Source: Pseudoalteromonas sp. MEBiC 03607
GTDB taxonomy: Bacteria; Pseudomonadota; Gammaproteobacteria; Enterobacterales; Alteromonadaceae
DNA length: 64,000 nt
Reading direction: 5' to 3'
Assembly (NCBI RefSeq): GCF_004792295.1
Contig: NZ_SRRY01000002.1
Span: 62,001 to 126,000 of the forward strand
Below the pieces are notes generated by a model. That model saw only the letters and a list, made by a program, of their open reading frames with translations, was not told the origin of the DNA and did no database searches. Both the position numbers and the translations under genes were made by a program. Below are positions 26,381-34,879 of the stretch, one piece after another; the first letter of the stretch is position 1; every line of letters starts with the position of its first letter.

Positions 26381-27355
26381 TTAAGCAAATAAAGCTAAGC
26401 TGGTAGTAATTGAGCTTCTTCGCTTTCGTTTCATGTTATTTGCATAAGCCGTGATAGCTTGCTCTTTACCTGCAGTATTTTTAAATGAGCGGGTAAAGGA
26501 AGTGGTAAGTGTAAGCCAATTATCAGAGCAGATATTTAATCTTTCTAATATAGGTGCTGCATCTAGGGGGATTACACCAGGTTTACCTTCTCTTATAGAA
26601 TGGCCAGTCCAATCAATAAGTTGTAAATAGGTTTTAAGTTCAAATGGGAGTCCTTTAGGCATATGTTTGCGTAGTTTACCTGCAAAGCGCATAAGTGTTT
26701 TCGGTTGCTTTGCTTTTTGAGCTGACTCAATACGTGATTTTATACTGGTGTAGTCTGATTGCTCTGGTAAATTAGCTGCTTTTGCTCTCACAGGGTTCAA
26801 GTCAACATAAGCAAGGCAAGCTGCAAGTGCTGCGTCATCAAGCAAGGCTTGCGATTTAAAGCGACCTTCCCAAAAGCGCCCTTTGCAATCATCTTCTTGA
26901 TTCGCTTTTCGCGCGATGCTCTCATTTAGAACACGCATAAACCAACTAATACTACTTAGCCTTTCTCGATATAAATTAACTCTGTCATTAACTGCCGAGA
27001 GCTCTGCTTGTGTTAGTAATTCGCCATTTAAGAAGCGTTGGCATAGGAATGTACTGTTGAATACCTTGTGCCACCTAATCAAAATAGCTTTATTACTTAA
27101 ACGCTTCGCTTTTGCTATATCAATGTGCAGAACCAGATGTGTGTGATTACTCATTACTGCGTAGGCGCAAATATCTATACAAAATATCCGACCAAGTTGA
27201 AGTAGTTTCTTTTCAACCCAATCCCGCCTATGTTCATATGAGCGGCCTGTTAGTGGATCATGCCCACACAAAAAAGCGCGACGAACGCAGCGTGAAATAC
27301 AGTGATAATAGGGTGTGTTTGAAACGCTAATTAAGTTTCTGCGAGGGGTTGCCAT
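26381..27355 (-). mobile_element. HUH (Y1, REP-associated type) transposase
   Basis: A 324-residue single-strand transposase of the IS200/REP-associated superfamily. The N-terminal Y1 domain has the HUH metal motif as SNHTHLVLH (His71, His73). Downstream, DCKGRFWEGRFKSQALLDDAALAACLAYVDLNPVRAK is a strong signature of this long transposase subfamily. The C-terminal part (residues ~215-324) is specific to long members. ATG 27355 is chosen because GGAGGA lies eight bases upstream; an ATG at 27370 precedes that site. The gene is intact and lies between ilvIH and the isocitrate dehydrogenase gene, flanked by AGACACCCA repeats in opposite orientation. Such proteins usually mobilise short palindromic elements in trans. 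Confidence 0.82.
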
Positions 27356-27422
27356 GTTCTTCTCCTCCATGAGTGAACTATGTAAGTTTAGTCATAATTT
27401 TGAGAAGTGAGAACTATTAAGT

Positions 27423-27431
27423 TGGGTGTCT
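27423..27431 (-). repeat. AGACACCCA repeat, inverted copy 3 (transposase flank)
   Basis: Plus strand reads AAGTTGGGTGTCTATTTTTA. With copies 1 and 2 it forms an inverted pair enclosing the transposase, about 1.3 kb apart. Confidence 0.5.
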
Positions 27432-27480
27432 ATTTTTATGTGTATTCACATATTATGGATGTCCAATTAATTGAGGGTAT

Positions 27481-27506
27481 AAAAAAGCCAGTCTTAGACT
27501 GGCTTT
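27481..27506 (-). terminator. Rho-independent terminator of isocitrate dehydrogenase
   Basis: A perfect 10-bp stem (27484-27493 with 27497-27506) and a three-base loop, followed on the minus strand by six T residues, 54 bases past the stop codon. Confidence 0.85.
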
Positions 27507-27559
27507 GGGTAGGGAGTGTTTAAGGGTTAGGTTGTCTTAAGCCCTAAACAATTATTCTC

Positions 27560-28567
27560 TTATAGACGCTCAATTACAGCTTGAGTGAAGTCTGTCGTAC
27601 CGTGGCTGCCGCCAAGGTCACGCGTTGTGCGGTCACCTGTTTTGATAACATCTGCAACTGCACTGCGGATGCGCTCTGCAGTGTCAGCCATACCTAGGTG
27701 CTCTAGCATTTGGATTGATGCTAAGATCACTGAAGTTGGGTTTGCAAGGTTTTTACCAGCGATGTCTGGTGCGCTACCGTGTACAGCTTCGAAGATAGCT
27801 GCATCTTCACCAATGTTTGCGCCAGGAGCCATACCAAGACCACCAACTAGACCAGCACATAGGTCAGATAAGATATCACCGAATAAGTTTGTAGTAACGA
27901 TTACATCAAACTCATCAGGAGTCATAACTAGTTTCATACATGTTGCATCAACAATCATTTCTGTTGATTCGATTTGCGGGTAACGCTCAGCTACTTCACG
28001 TGCAACTTTTAAGAATAAACCAGATGTTGATTTAAGGATGTTAGCTTTGTGAACAGCCGTTACTTTTTTACGGCCTTCACGCACTGCTAGTTCGTATGCA
28101 AAAGTTACGATTTTTTCTGCACCTTCACGGGTGATTTTTGACATTGCTTCTGCTTCGTTACCATCTTCAGATACAACTTGGCCAAGACCTGAGTACATAC
28201 CTTGTGTGTTTTCACGAACAGTGATGATGTCGATATCGTCGTAACGAGCTTGTGTACCTGCAAATGATTTAACAGGACGAACATTAGCATATAGGCCAAA
28301 CTTTTTACGTAAAGTCACGTTGATTGAAGTGAAACCTTCACCAACTGGTGTAGTTAATGGGCCTTTTAAAGTGATCTTGTTACGCGCAATTGTGTCGATT
28401 GTTTCTTGCGGAAGTAACTCACCAGTTTTTTCTAGGGCAGCAAGGCCAGCATCAACGAATTCATAATCAAAATCGCAACCTGCAGCTTCAAGGATCTCAA
28501 GTGCTGAATCAATAATGCTAGGACCAATGCCGTCGCCTTTGATCACTGTGATGGTTTGTTTAGCCAT
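27560..28567 (-). CDS. NAD-type isocitrate dehydrogenase (short form)
   Basis: A 335-residue beta-decarboxylating dehydrogenase. It opens ITVIKGDGIGPSIIDSALEIL, has the substrate motif SINVTLRKKFGLYANVRPV (Ser and Arg residues that hold isocitrate), YDDIDIITVRENTQGMYSG, and the metal-binding Asp region TTNLFGDILSDLCAGLVGG. The length and the FEAVHGSAPDIAGKNLANPTS cofactor loop are those of NAD-dependent isocitrate dehydrogenases of the 335-residue type, rather than the 415-residue NADP Icd of E. coli or LeuB. It works in the TCA cycle in the cytoplasm. It stands alone with its own terminator. LeuB or homoisocitrate dehydrogenase are less likely alternatives. Confidence 0.82.
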   Translation of the reverse strand: MAKQTITVIKGDGIGPSIIDSALEILEAAGCDFDYEFVDAGLAALEKTGELLPQETIDTIARNKITLKGPLTTPVGEGFTSINVTLRKKFGLYANVRPVKSFAGTQARYDDIDIITVRENTQGMYSGLGQVVSEDGNEAEAMSKITREGAEKIVTFAYELAVREGRKKVTAVHKANILKSTSGLFLKVAREVAERYPQIESTEMIVDATCMKLVMTPDEFDVIVTTNLFGDILSDLCAGLVGGLGMAPGANIGEDAAIFEAVHGSAPDIAGKNLANPTSVILASIQMLEHLGMADTAERIRSAVADVIKTGDRTTRDLGGSHGTTDFTQAVIERL

Positions 28568-28782
28568 TTACTTTTCCTATTTATGAGTAGATAAACACGT
28601 AAACTCGTCGCGAAATAGCATGCGATTTACTTGTTAGAAGGTTTACGTGGATGTGTTTGAAAATTTAAGCGGCTTTTATAGCAATTTATTCAGCTTTTTA
28701 CCAGTTTATCCTGTGAATACTGACTATAAACAGACTAAAGTTCATATTTATTTAACGTTTTCGCACTTTTTAACAACACATT

Positions 28783-30480
28783 CTAAAAATTGTCTGCAAA
28801 CTCGCAATTTTTCAAATATGCATAAAAATTAGCTTTTGAGTCCCAACCAGCAGCCGATAGGCTGTCGAAAATGATTTGCTCTTGCCAGCTGCTAAATAAA
28901 GCTTTTGGTTGAAAAACATAATAAGTAAATAATTTAATAGCTATCCAATGTTTCTCATTTATGGTGAGTTGCTGTTTTTTGTGTTGTTCACTAGCCAGTA
29001 AATGTTGAGTCCAGACGTTGTCACCAATTAGCTGATTTAAATATTCAGTCAATGGGGCTTGATCTAGGTGATTAACACCAAATAGGCAGGCCAATGGTGG
29101 GCTAATAACATGCTCTTCGGCTTGTTCAAATATAGTTTTTCGAGACAGGCTCGTAGCTTGATATTCGCAAAGGTATAAAACGTAGGCATATAATGGCAAG
29201 CTCACGTGTTCAAATTGCACTGAGTCAGAGTGTTTAAACAATGCTTGAATAATCCGCACCATATTTTCAAGTCGTTTAGAAATATGCTGAAACAGTGGGT
29301 GAGTAGTTGTTGCTACTAAGCGTTGAAACAATACTTTCTGAATGATTGCCGGCGCATTGTCGTATCCAACCATCGATAAACAATGACGCAAGTCTTTGGC
29401 TCTTTGCTGCTCTTTATTATAGGGCTTAGCGGCAATTGTAAGTTGCGTAATTAATTCAGGGTAGGGACTTAACAGCTTATTTAAACCACGATAGCTGTAT
29501 TCTTTTGATACTTTTAAGTCACTAATTAATGCTAAGTATTGCTGTCTGCGTTGCTGATTTATAGGTGGTGGTTCTGTAAAATTGATGTTCTCACTAAACC
29601 ATACGGTGTAAAGCAAACGCGTGTCTTTACACGTTCTTTGTTTGTCTAAAATGCTTAAATTAGCTTTGATGCGATGCCAGCGTACTTTTTCTGGGCGGCT
29701 AGCATCGACTAAAATATGCCTACCTTGCTCATCGGTGGTTAAATAGATAAGAATGCGTTCAGCGTAATTTACTTCACTTGCTGGAATGTATGGGCCTATG
29801 TGCGCAATGAGCGCCTTTATTGCATTTTGAGCAAACTCATTAGGTGTACGAAGATAAATATCAGCCAATGCTTTATGTATACTAATATGCCCACCAGGTT
29901 CACGATAAGTGGTATTCATGGCGATAATGTTAGCTAAAGCTACAAGTGTTGTTGCTCCGTCATAAATCATAATTTTTGGCGCACTTAAAAGTGCTTGTTT
30001 GTATTTATTTAACCGCGCTAACAAATGCTGAATAGATAATGTATGAGGACCTGAGCTTTGCAGTAATTTTGCAGCAAGCTGGTGACGATTCTGCCAAAGT
30101 TTTTTATCTTGTAATGTTAGTTTTTCACAGGCAGCTAACTTATTGCTTTGAGTTTGTACGCACAGGTAATTAGCTAAACAGCAGCTAATAATTTGTTCAC
30201 TAATTGCTTGGCTGTAATTTAGGCTACGACATAGAATGCAAGCAATAACGCATTGGTTAACAACTAAATTTGTTGTGTAGCCATGATTAGGAACATATAA
30301 ACTAAGTTGCGCTTGCATACCCTTTGGGCAGGCTTGGTAGATTAAGTAATATCGCTCAGCAAGGTTGCTTAATAAAGGATAAATTTGCGACCATTTCTGC
30401 TTTTGATAATAAAGCTTGAGCAACTGGTGCGTACTATCAAATAAGCGTGCCAAGTCACGAGGCGTCACGTTTTCCATCAT
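28783..30480 (-). CDS. Uncharacterised 565-residue protein, possible degenerate HDOD-like segment
   Basis: I do not recognise this gene. The product is a soluble, helix-rich 565-residue protein with no signal peptide or membrane segment. Around residues 330-400 the pattern LNKLLSPYPELITQLTIAAKP followed by RAKDLRHCLSMVGYDNAPAI resembles the helix pair and 'alanine, leucine, Gly' turn of HDOD domains, and ERILIYLTTDEQGRHILVDA near residue 245 recalls inserts seen in HD-GYP/HDOD proteins, but no catalytic HD pair is present. It starts at one of two adjacent ATGs (30480 or 30477), seven bases after the DUF3192 gene, so the two are probably co-transcribed. Confidence 0.6.
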   Translation of the reverse strand: MMENVTPRDLARLFDSTHQLLKLYYQKQKWSQIYPLLSNLAERYYLIYQACPKGMQAQLSLYVPNHGYTTNLVVNQCVIACILCRSLNYSQAISEQIISCCLANYLCVQTQSNKLAACEKLTLQDKKLWQNRHQLAAKLLQSSGPHTLSIQHLLARLNKYKQALLSAPKIMIYDGATTLVALANIIAMNTTYREPGGHISIHKALADIYLRTPNEFAQNAIKALIAHIGPYIPASEVNYAERILIYLTTDEQGRHILVDASRPEKVRWHRIKANLSILDKQRTCKDTRLLYTVWFSENINFTEPPPINQQRRQQYLALISDLKVSKEYSYRGLNKLLSPYPELITQLTIAAKPYNKEQQRAKDLRHCLSMVGYDNAPAIIQKVLFQRLVATTTHPLFQHISKRLENMVRIIQALFKHSDSVQFEHVSLPLYAYVLYLCEYQATSLSRKTIFEQAEEHVISPPLACLFGVNHLDQAPLTEYLNQLIGDNVWTQHLLASEQHKKQQLTINEKHWIAIKLFTYYVFQPKALFSSWQEQIIFDSLSAAGWDSKANFYAYLKNCEFADNF

Positions 30481-30486
30481 AAGCGG

Positions 30487-30870
30487 TTAGGTTTCTTGTT
30501 GATAGCTTTCATAGGCACTTGGCCCCCACAATACTAATTGACCATTTTTAAACAGCAAGCCAGTGCACTCATCTATTGTTGTAATACCATCCGATTTTAC
30601 GTGTTGCGTGCGGTAAAAAATGATTTGCCAAACATTGTCTTCGACTCGTTTAGCATAGGTTAGATCTGGGCTGCCTAAGTAATCAAGTACGGCGTTTAAG
30701 TTTTCAGGCTTATCGATAGATAGTTTCGAGATGTAACGTTTATTAAAAGCTTCACGGTCTTGCCAGATCATGGCTTGTGGGTCATCTTTATAAAAAGTGA
30801 TCACAAGAGTGGCGATAAGTGCATAAACACCTAAACCCAGCACCAGATATTGGAAAACCTTTTTAAACAT
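30487..30870 (-). CDS. DUF3192 family membrane-anchored protein
   Basis: A 127-residue protein with one N-terminal hydrophobic segment (residues 6-26), probably an uncleaved anchor or signal, and a small periplasmic domain. The pattern LDYLGSPDLTYAKR...IIFYRTQHVKSDGITTIDECTGLLFKNGQL matches DUF3192 of marine gammaproteobacteria, which resembles the SmpA/OmlA-like fold (G-x-P-D motif). The function is unknown. It lies upstream of the 565-residue gene and downstream of xni. Confidence 0.65.
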   Translation of the reverse strand: MFKKVFQYLVLGLGVYALIATLVITFYKDDPQAMIWQDREAFNKRYISKLSIDKPENLNAVLDYLGSPDLTYAKRVEDNVWQIIFYRTQHVKSDGITTIDECTGLLFKNGQLVLWGPSAYESYQQET

Positions 30871-30941
30871 GTGTAACTCTTTAAAATTAACGCGAATTTG
30901 CAGTATACGCTGTGATATCCAAGTGCGCTACGAGATTGCGA

Positions 30942-31715
30942 TTAATTGAGCCTTAACTGCTTTAAACTAAAGCCTAAGTGAATATCTGTGCGTAACATCA
31001 CAAGATTTTTCGAAATAACAAACATATCCATCTCATCGTTCAATTTGCGCTTTACTGAAGGGTTTAGTTCATCGTCGTTGATTGCGGCTGCAATTGACTC
31101 ATACTCATTTACTAATTGCTGCGCAGTTTTGTTACCAATACCTTTCACGCCGGGTATGTCATTGGTTTTATCACCAGCTAAAGCCCAAAAATCAGCGAGT
31201 CGATGCTTTGGAACATTAAAGCGCTGTGTAATGTCGTCGGCTTCAAGATACTGTTTTTTGAAGTAATCATAAATAGCAATCTGCTCAGATAAAAATGGTA
31301 AAAATCCTTTATCTGTAGAAACGATAGTAGAAGGTACATTATTAGTCGCGGCTTTATGTGCCAGCGTGGCAATTATATCGTCAGCTTCATCATTGTTAGG
31401 TGAAAACACCACAATGCCTGTTTGTTCAATGGCTTGTTTAAAAAGCGATAAGTTTTGTTTTAGGGTATCTGGCATCGGTGAGCGAGTGCTTTTGTACGCC
31501 TCATAGTAGTGATAACGCCAGCTTCTTTCACCATCAAACACAGCTATCGCGTGAGTAGCATTAGTTTGCTGACGTAACTTTTTACAAGCATGTGCCACGC
31601 GGGCACAGCTTGCTTTTATCATATGTTCTTCACTGTGATGACTCTGATTACTATCAACAGCATAGATGCGCCTAATAAGATTTAACGCATCTATTAAAAG
31701 TAACTGGGTTGTCAC
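30942..31715 (-). CDS. xni: Flap endonuclease Xni (exonuclease IX)
   Basis: A 257-residue 5' nuclease, homologous to the N-terminal 5'-3' exonuclease domain of DNA polymerase I. Marks: LLLIDALNLIRRIYAV (first metal Asp), VFDGERSWRYHYYEAYKSTR, DEADDIIATLAHKA, STDKGF, and the helix-hairpin-helix DIPGVKGIGNKTAQQL. It cleaves 5' flaps during replication and repair. The length fits Xni and not a Pol I fragment. It starts 11 bases after ppnN, as xni and ppnN (ygdG/ygdH) neighbour each other in E. coli. Confidence 0.9.
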   Translation of the reverse strand: MTTQLLLIDALNLIRRIYAVDSNQSHHSEEHMIKASCARVAHACKKLRQQTNATHAIAVFDGERSWRYHYYEAYKSTRSPMPDTLKQNLSLFKQAIEQTGIVVFSPNNDEADDIIATLAHKAATNNVPSTIVSTDKGFLPFLSEQIAIYDYFKKQYLEADDITQRFNVPKHRLADFWALAGDKTNDIPGVKGIGNKTAQQLVNEYESIAAAINDDELNPSVKRKLNDEMDMFVISKNLVMLRTDIHLGFSLKQLRLN

Positions 31716-31726
31716 ATAGTCTCCTG

Positions 31727-33070
31727 TTAAGCTTTTATCTCATAGCAAGGAATATACTTACTACCGGGTAATTTCATTCGCCCTTGTTCAACAAAAGCAG
31801 CAAGTAGTTTATCCATATCAGCCATTAATGCAGGCTCACCACTTAATACAAATCGGCCATGTTGCTTGATGGCTTGCAAACCTTCGTCTTTAACATTACC
31901 GGCCACAATACCTGAAAACGCACGGCGTAAATTAGCGGCTAGTTGCTGAGTCGGCTGATCTAAGTGTAAATCCAAACTCGCCATATTGGCATGAGTCGGT
32001 GCAAACGGCTGTTGAAAATCATTATCGATTTTTAGCGTCCAGTTAAAGTAGTATGCATCACCTTGACTCTTGCGGTATTCACGCACTTCAGCCATTTTTG
32101 ATTTGAGTGTTTTGCCAACTCGCTCTGGGTCATCGATGATCACTTCAAACTTCTCAAGCGCCTCTTTACCAAGCGTTTTCTCAATGAATTTACACAGCTC
32201 AATAAAGTAATTTTCACTCTCTCTAGGGCCAGTTAAGATCACAGGTAAAGATTGTTTTTCGTTTTCAGGGTGCAGCAAAATACCTAAAAGATATAACAGC
32301 TCCTCTGCGGTGCCCGCGCCACCTGGGAAAATAATAATGCCATGGGCTGTACGGATAAACGCCTCTAAACGTTTTTCGATATCAGGCAAAATCACTAATT
32401 CGTTTACAATTGGGTTAGGTGGCTCAGCGGCAATAATACTTGGTTCAGTTAAACCTAAATAACGATTATTAGTAATACGCTGTTTGGCATGGCCTATCGT
32501 CGCGCCTTTCATTGGGCCTTTCATTGCACCTGGGCCACAACCTGTACAAATGTTTAAGCCACGAAGCCCAAGCTCATAGCCAACTTGCTTGGTGTATTTG
32601 TATTCGACTTCGTTTATAGAGTGGCCACCCCAGCAAACTATCATGCTCGGATCGCTATTGACTCTTAGCGCACCTGCATTCCTGAGCATGTCAAACACCA
32701 TATGAGTTATGGCTTTTTGCTCAGTTAAATCTTTTTCGTATTTTTGACAAATAAATAGAATATCGCGAATAACCGAGAAGATATGTTCATGAATACCAGT
32801 GATAATTTCGCCATCGACAAAGGCTGATTCGGGTGGGTTTTCAAGCTCAATTTTAATCCCGCGTTCGCGGCTCAATAAGCGAATATCAAAATTTTCGTAT
32901 TTGTTGTAAATTTCAGAGCTTGAGTCAGTGTGGCTGCCCACATTAAGAACCGCGAGCACACAGTTCCTAAATAATTTATAGCGCTCGCTGGTGGATGATT
33001 GTTCGAGTAGATCAACTTCTAGTTGCGATAGTAAATCCAGTACACCTGTAGGATTCAGTTGTTTTAACAT
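31727..33070 (-). CDS. ppnN: Pyrimidine/purine nucleotide 5'-monophosphate nucleosidase
   Basis: A 447-residue PpnN (YgdH) enzyme that splits nucleotide monophosphates to base and ribose 5-phosphate and takes part in (p)ppGpp responses in E. coli. The central LOG-fold domain has CGPGAMKGPMKGA and the signature FPGGAGTAEELLYLLG; N- and C-terminal PpnN-specific domains are present and the length is normal. ATG 33070 is preferred over GTG 33076 because AGGAG lies seven bases before it. It precedes xni by 11 bases. Confidence 0.9.
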   Translation of the reverse strand: MLKQLNPTGVLDLLSQLEVDLLEQSSTSERYKLFRNCVLAVLNVGSHTDSSSEIYNKYENFDIRLLSRERGIKIELENPPESAFVDGEIITGIHEHIFSVIRDILFICQKYEKDLTEQKAITHMVFDMLRNAGALRVNSDPSMIVCWGGHSINEVEYKYTKQVGYELGLRGLNICTGCGPGAMKGPMKGATIGHAKQRITNNRYLGLTEPSIIAAEPPNPIVNELVILPDIEKRLEAFIRTAHGIIIFPGGAGTAEELLYLLGILLHPENEKQSLPVILTGPRESENYFIELCKFIEKTLGKEALEKFEVIIDDPERVGKTLKSKMAEVREYRKSQGDAYYFNWTLKIDNDFQQPFAPTHANMASLDLHLDQPTQQLAANLRRAFSGIVAGNVKDEGLQAIKQHGRFVLSGEPALMADMDKLLAAFVEQGRMKLPGSKYIPCYEIKA

Positions 33071-33141
33071 AAGCACTCTCCTGGCTCGTCAATGAGCCTT
33101 TATCATTGTGTGTCAAAGACCTTACTAACAAGATGAGGCCT

Positions 33142-34677
33142 TTATTTGCTAATGCAAACTTTATTTCGTCCCTCGTTCTTGGCTTTGTATAGTGCTTCGT
33201 CTGCACGGTCAAAGGCAATCAGTGGGGTATCACCTTTTTTCAACTGGGTTGCGCCAGCAGAAATGGTGATTTCTACTTGCTTATCTTTGAATTTAAATGG
33301 AATACTTTGAATTGTCTTACGCAACTTTTCAAGTGGAGCTGCTGCACTTTCAAGTGACATACCGCTCATTAGTAACACAAACTCTTCGCCACCGTAACGG
33401 GCAATAAAGTCTGATTTACGTATTGATTTTTGTAGTGCTTTAGCAATGACTTGTAATGTTTTGTCACCAGCACTGTGGCCATATTGGTCATTGATTGATT
33501 TAAAATGGTCTACATCAATTACTACAAATGTCACTGCCGACTCTTGTAGATCAAATAATTGAAACTCTTGATTAAACCGTTCATCAAACGCTGCGCGGTT
33601 GGGTAATTTTGTTAAACCATCTAGCAAACTTTTAAATCGCTGTTCATTTAAGCGTTGTTTATAAGTTGAAAGTTTAGTTTCTAAATGGCTAATACGGCTA
33701 TTGATATCGTTAAAGCTAGCGAGCAAGTTTTCTCGCTCCGTTTGCTCTAGTTTTTCTTTGGCAATTAAATCATCACTTAAAGATTTAAGTTCTTCTTCTA
33801 CTAATTCTTTAAGTGATGTTATTGAGGTAGCCTGCTGAGTTTGCGTATGAAGATTCTTAATTTTTGCTTCAATCTGTTTGTTCAGCGAATCGTATTCGGC
33901 ACTAATCGACTCTGAGTGTTTACTGGTTGAAACAATAGAGTGATGTAAATCTTCAATAGTTTGATTTAATGAGATTAAAAAGCTTTGTGCAGATTGACGC
34001 TCTTTACTCATATTACGCGTGATGATGGTGATAATACTCAGCGCAGAATCAAGTAAATCGTCAACACTGTCATTATGAGTGATTTTGCTTTTAATTATAT
34101 TTATTTGCTCTGCACTTTCATCCTCGAGCACAAGCTCATTAGCAAGAGACAGCAGCTCAGACGCTAACTCAGGTTTGATTAATGCCTCGGCTTGACTACT
34201 TTTAGCGAGCTTTGCTTGAAGTGCATGGTGATAAATAGTAACCAGCTTAGACAATAAAGGTATAAAGTCATGATTAGACTGTATATTATTCAATTCGTGG
34301 TCAAGCAGATAACGCAATGTTCGACGGGCATTATCAGGTAAACCTTGGACTTTTTGTAATTGTTTACCTGCATCAGTGATGCTTTTGTTAAGCTCGCGTT
34401 GTTGAGCCATTTGCTTGGTTTCTTGTTGTTTTAGAAGACCAAGTACATCATCTATGAAAGGTGTTAGTAATTCAAAATTAACACCTTTTTTTAGTGCGTT
34501 TCTAAATTTGGCTAAACGGTTATCTAGCTCAATGTCTAGCCCTTTACAGCTGAGCGACAGTTTTGCCGCAAACTGTGAAAGCACTTCAACTTGATGTTTG
34601 CGTGCATCTTCGACCACTGTGCGTGCGTCGATAGCCTGCTTTAACTTTTTATTAAGAACATCATGCTGTTGCTGCAC
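33142..34677 (-). CDS. Diguanylate cyclase with long coiled-coil N terminus
   Basis: A 511-residue protein ending in a GGDEF domain (residues ~345-511) that makes c-di-GMP. The active site is GGEEF at 429-433, and RKSD at 420-423, five residues before it, is an intact inhibitory I-site. The first ~330 residues are highly charged and helical with coiled-coil stretches (for example residues ~245-335) and no membrane segment, so regulation is presumably through dimerisation or a partner. The start is GTG at 34677: an in-frame TAG lies immediately upstream, with GGCGG about nine bases before it. It is transcribed ahead of ppnN with a 71-base gap. Confidence 0.85.
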   Translation of the reverse strand: MQQQHDVLNKKLKQAIDARTVVEDARKHQVEVLSQFAAKLSLSCKGLDIELDNRLAKFRNALKKGVNFELLTPFIDDVLGLLKQQETKQMAQQRELNKSITDAGKQLQKVQGLPDNARRTLRYLLDHELNNIQSNHDFIPLLSKLVTIYHHALQAKLAKSSQAEALIKPELASELLSLANELVLEDESAEQINIIKSKITHNDSVDDLLDSALSIITIITRNMSKERQSAQSFLISLNQTIEDLHHSIVSTSKHSESISAEYDSLNKQIEAKIKNLHTQTQQATSITSLKELVEEELKSLSDDLIAKEKLEQTERENLLASFNDINSRISHLETKLSTYKQRLNEQRFKSLLDGLTKLPNRAAFDERFNQEFQLFDLQESAVTFVVIDVDHFKSINDQYGHSAGDKTLQVIAKALQKSIRKSDFIARYGGEEFVLLMSGMSLESAAAPLEKLRKTIQSIPFKFKDKQVEITISAGATQLKKGDTPLIAFDRADEALYKAKNEGRNKVCISK

Positions 34678-34879
34678 CTAGTAATACCGCCGTGAAGATT
34701 CAAATTTTCTATAGGGTAAGTTTACAACAAATTAATACGAAATGTAGGTTCCAAGTCAAAAACTTAGTTAATTTGTATATCAAACCTGTTGCAATGGCTG
34801 TTTATCGGTTTTTAATTCACATTTTTTCTCGCAATTGTTAGGCTTGTCCGCAATTTTAAAAGTAATAAAAAGAGTTGTT

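Noticed and set aside
28647..28832. 61-codon plus-strand frame between isocitrate dehydrogenase and the 565-residue gene
   Set aside because: Low-complexity AT-rich translation, no good ribosome binding site, and it overlaps the end of a real gene.
31178..31372. Second reading frame inside xni
   Set aside because: A shadow of the conserved xni frame without its own signals.
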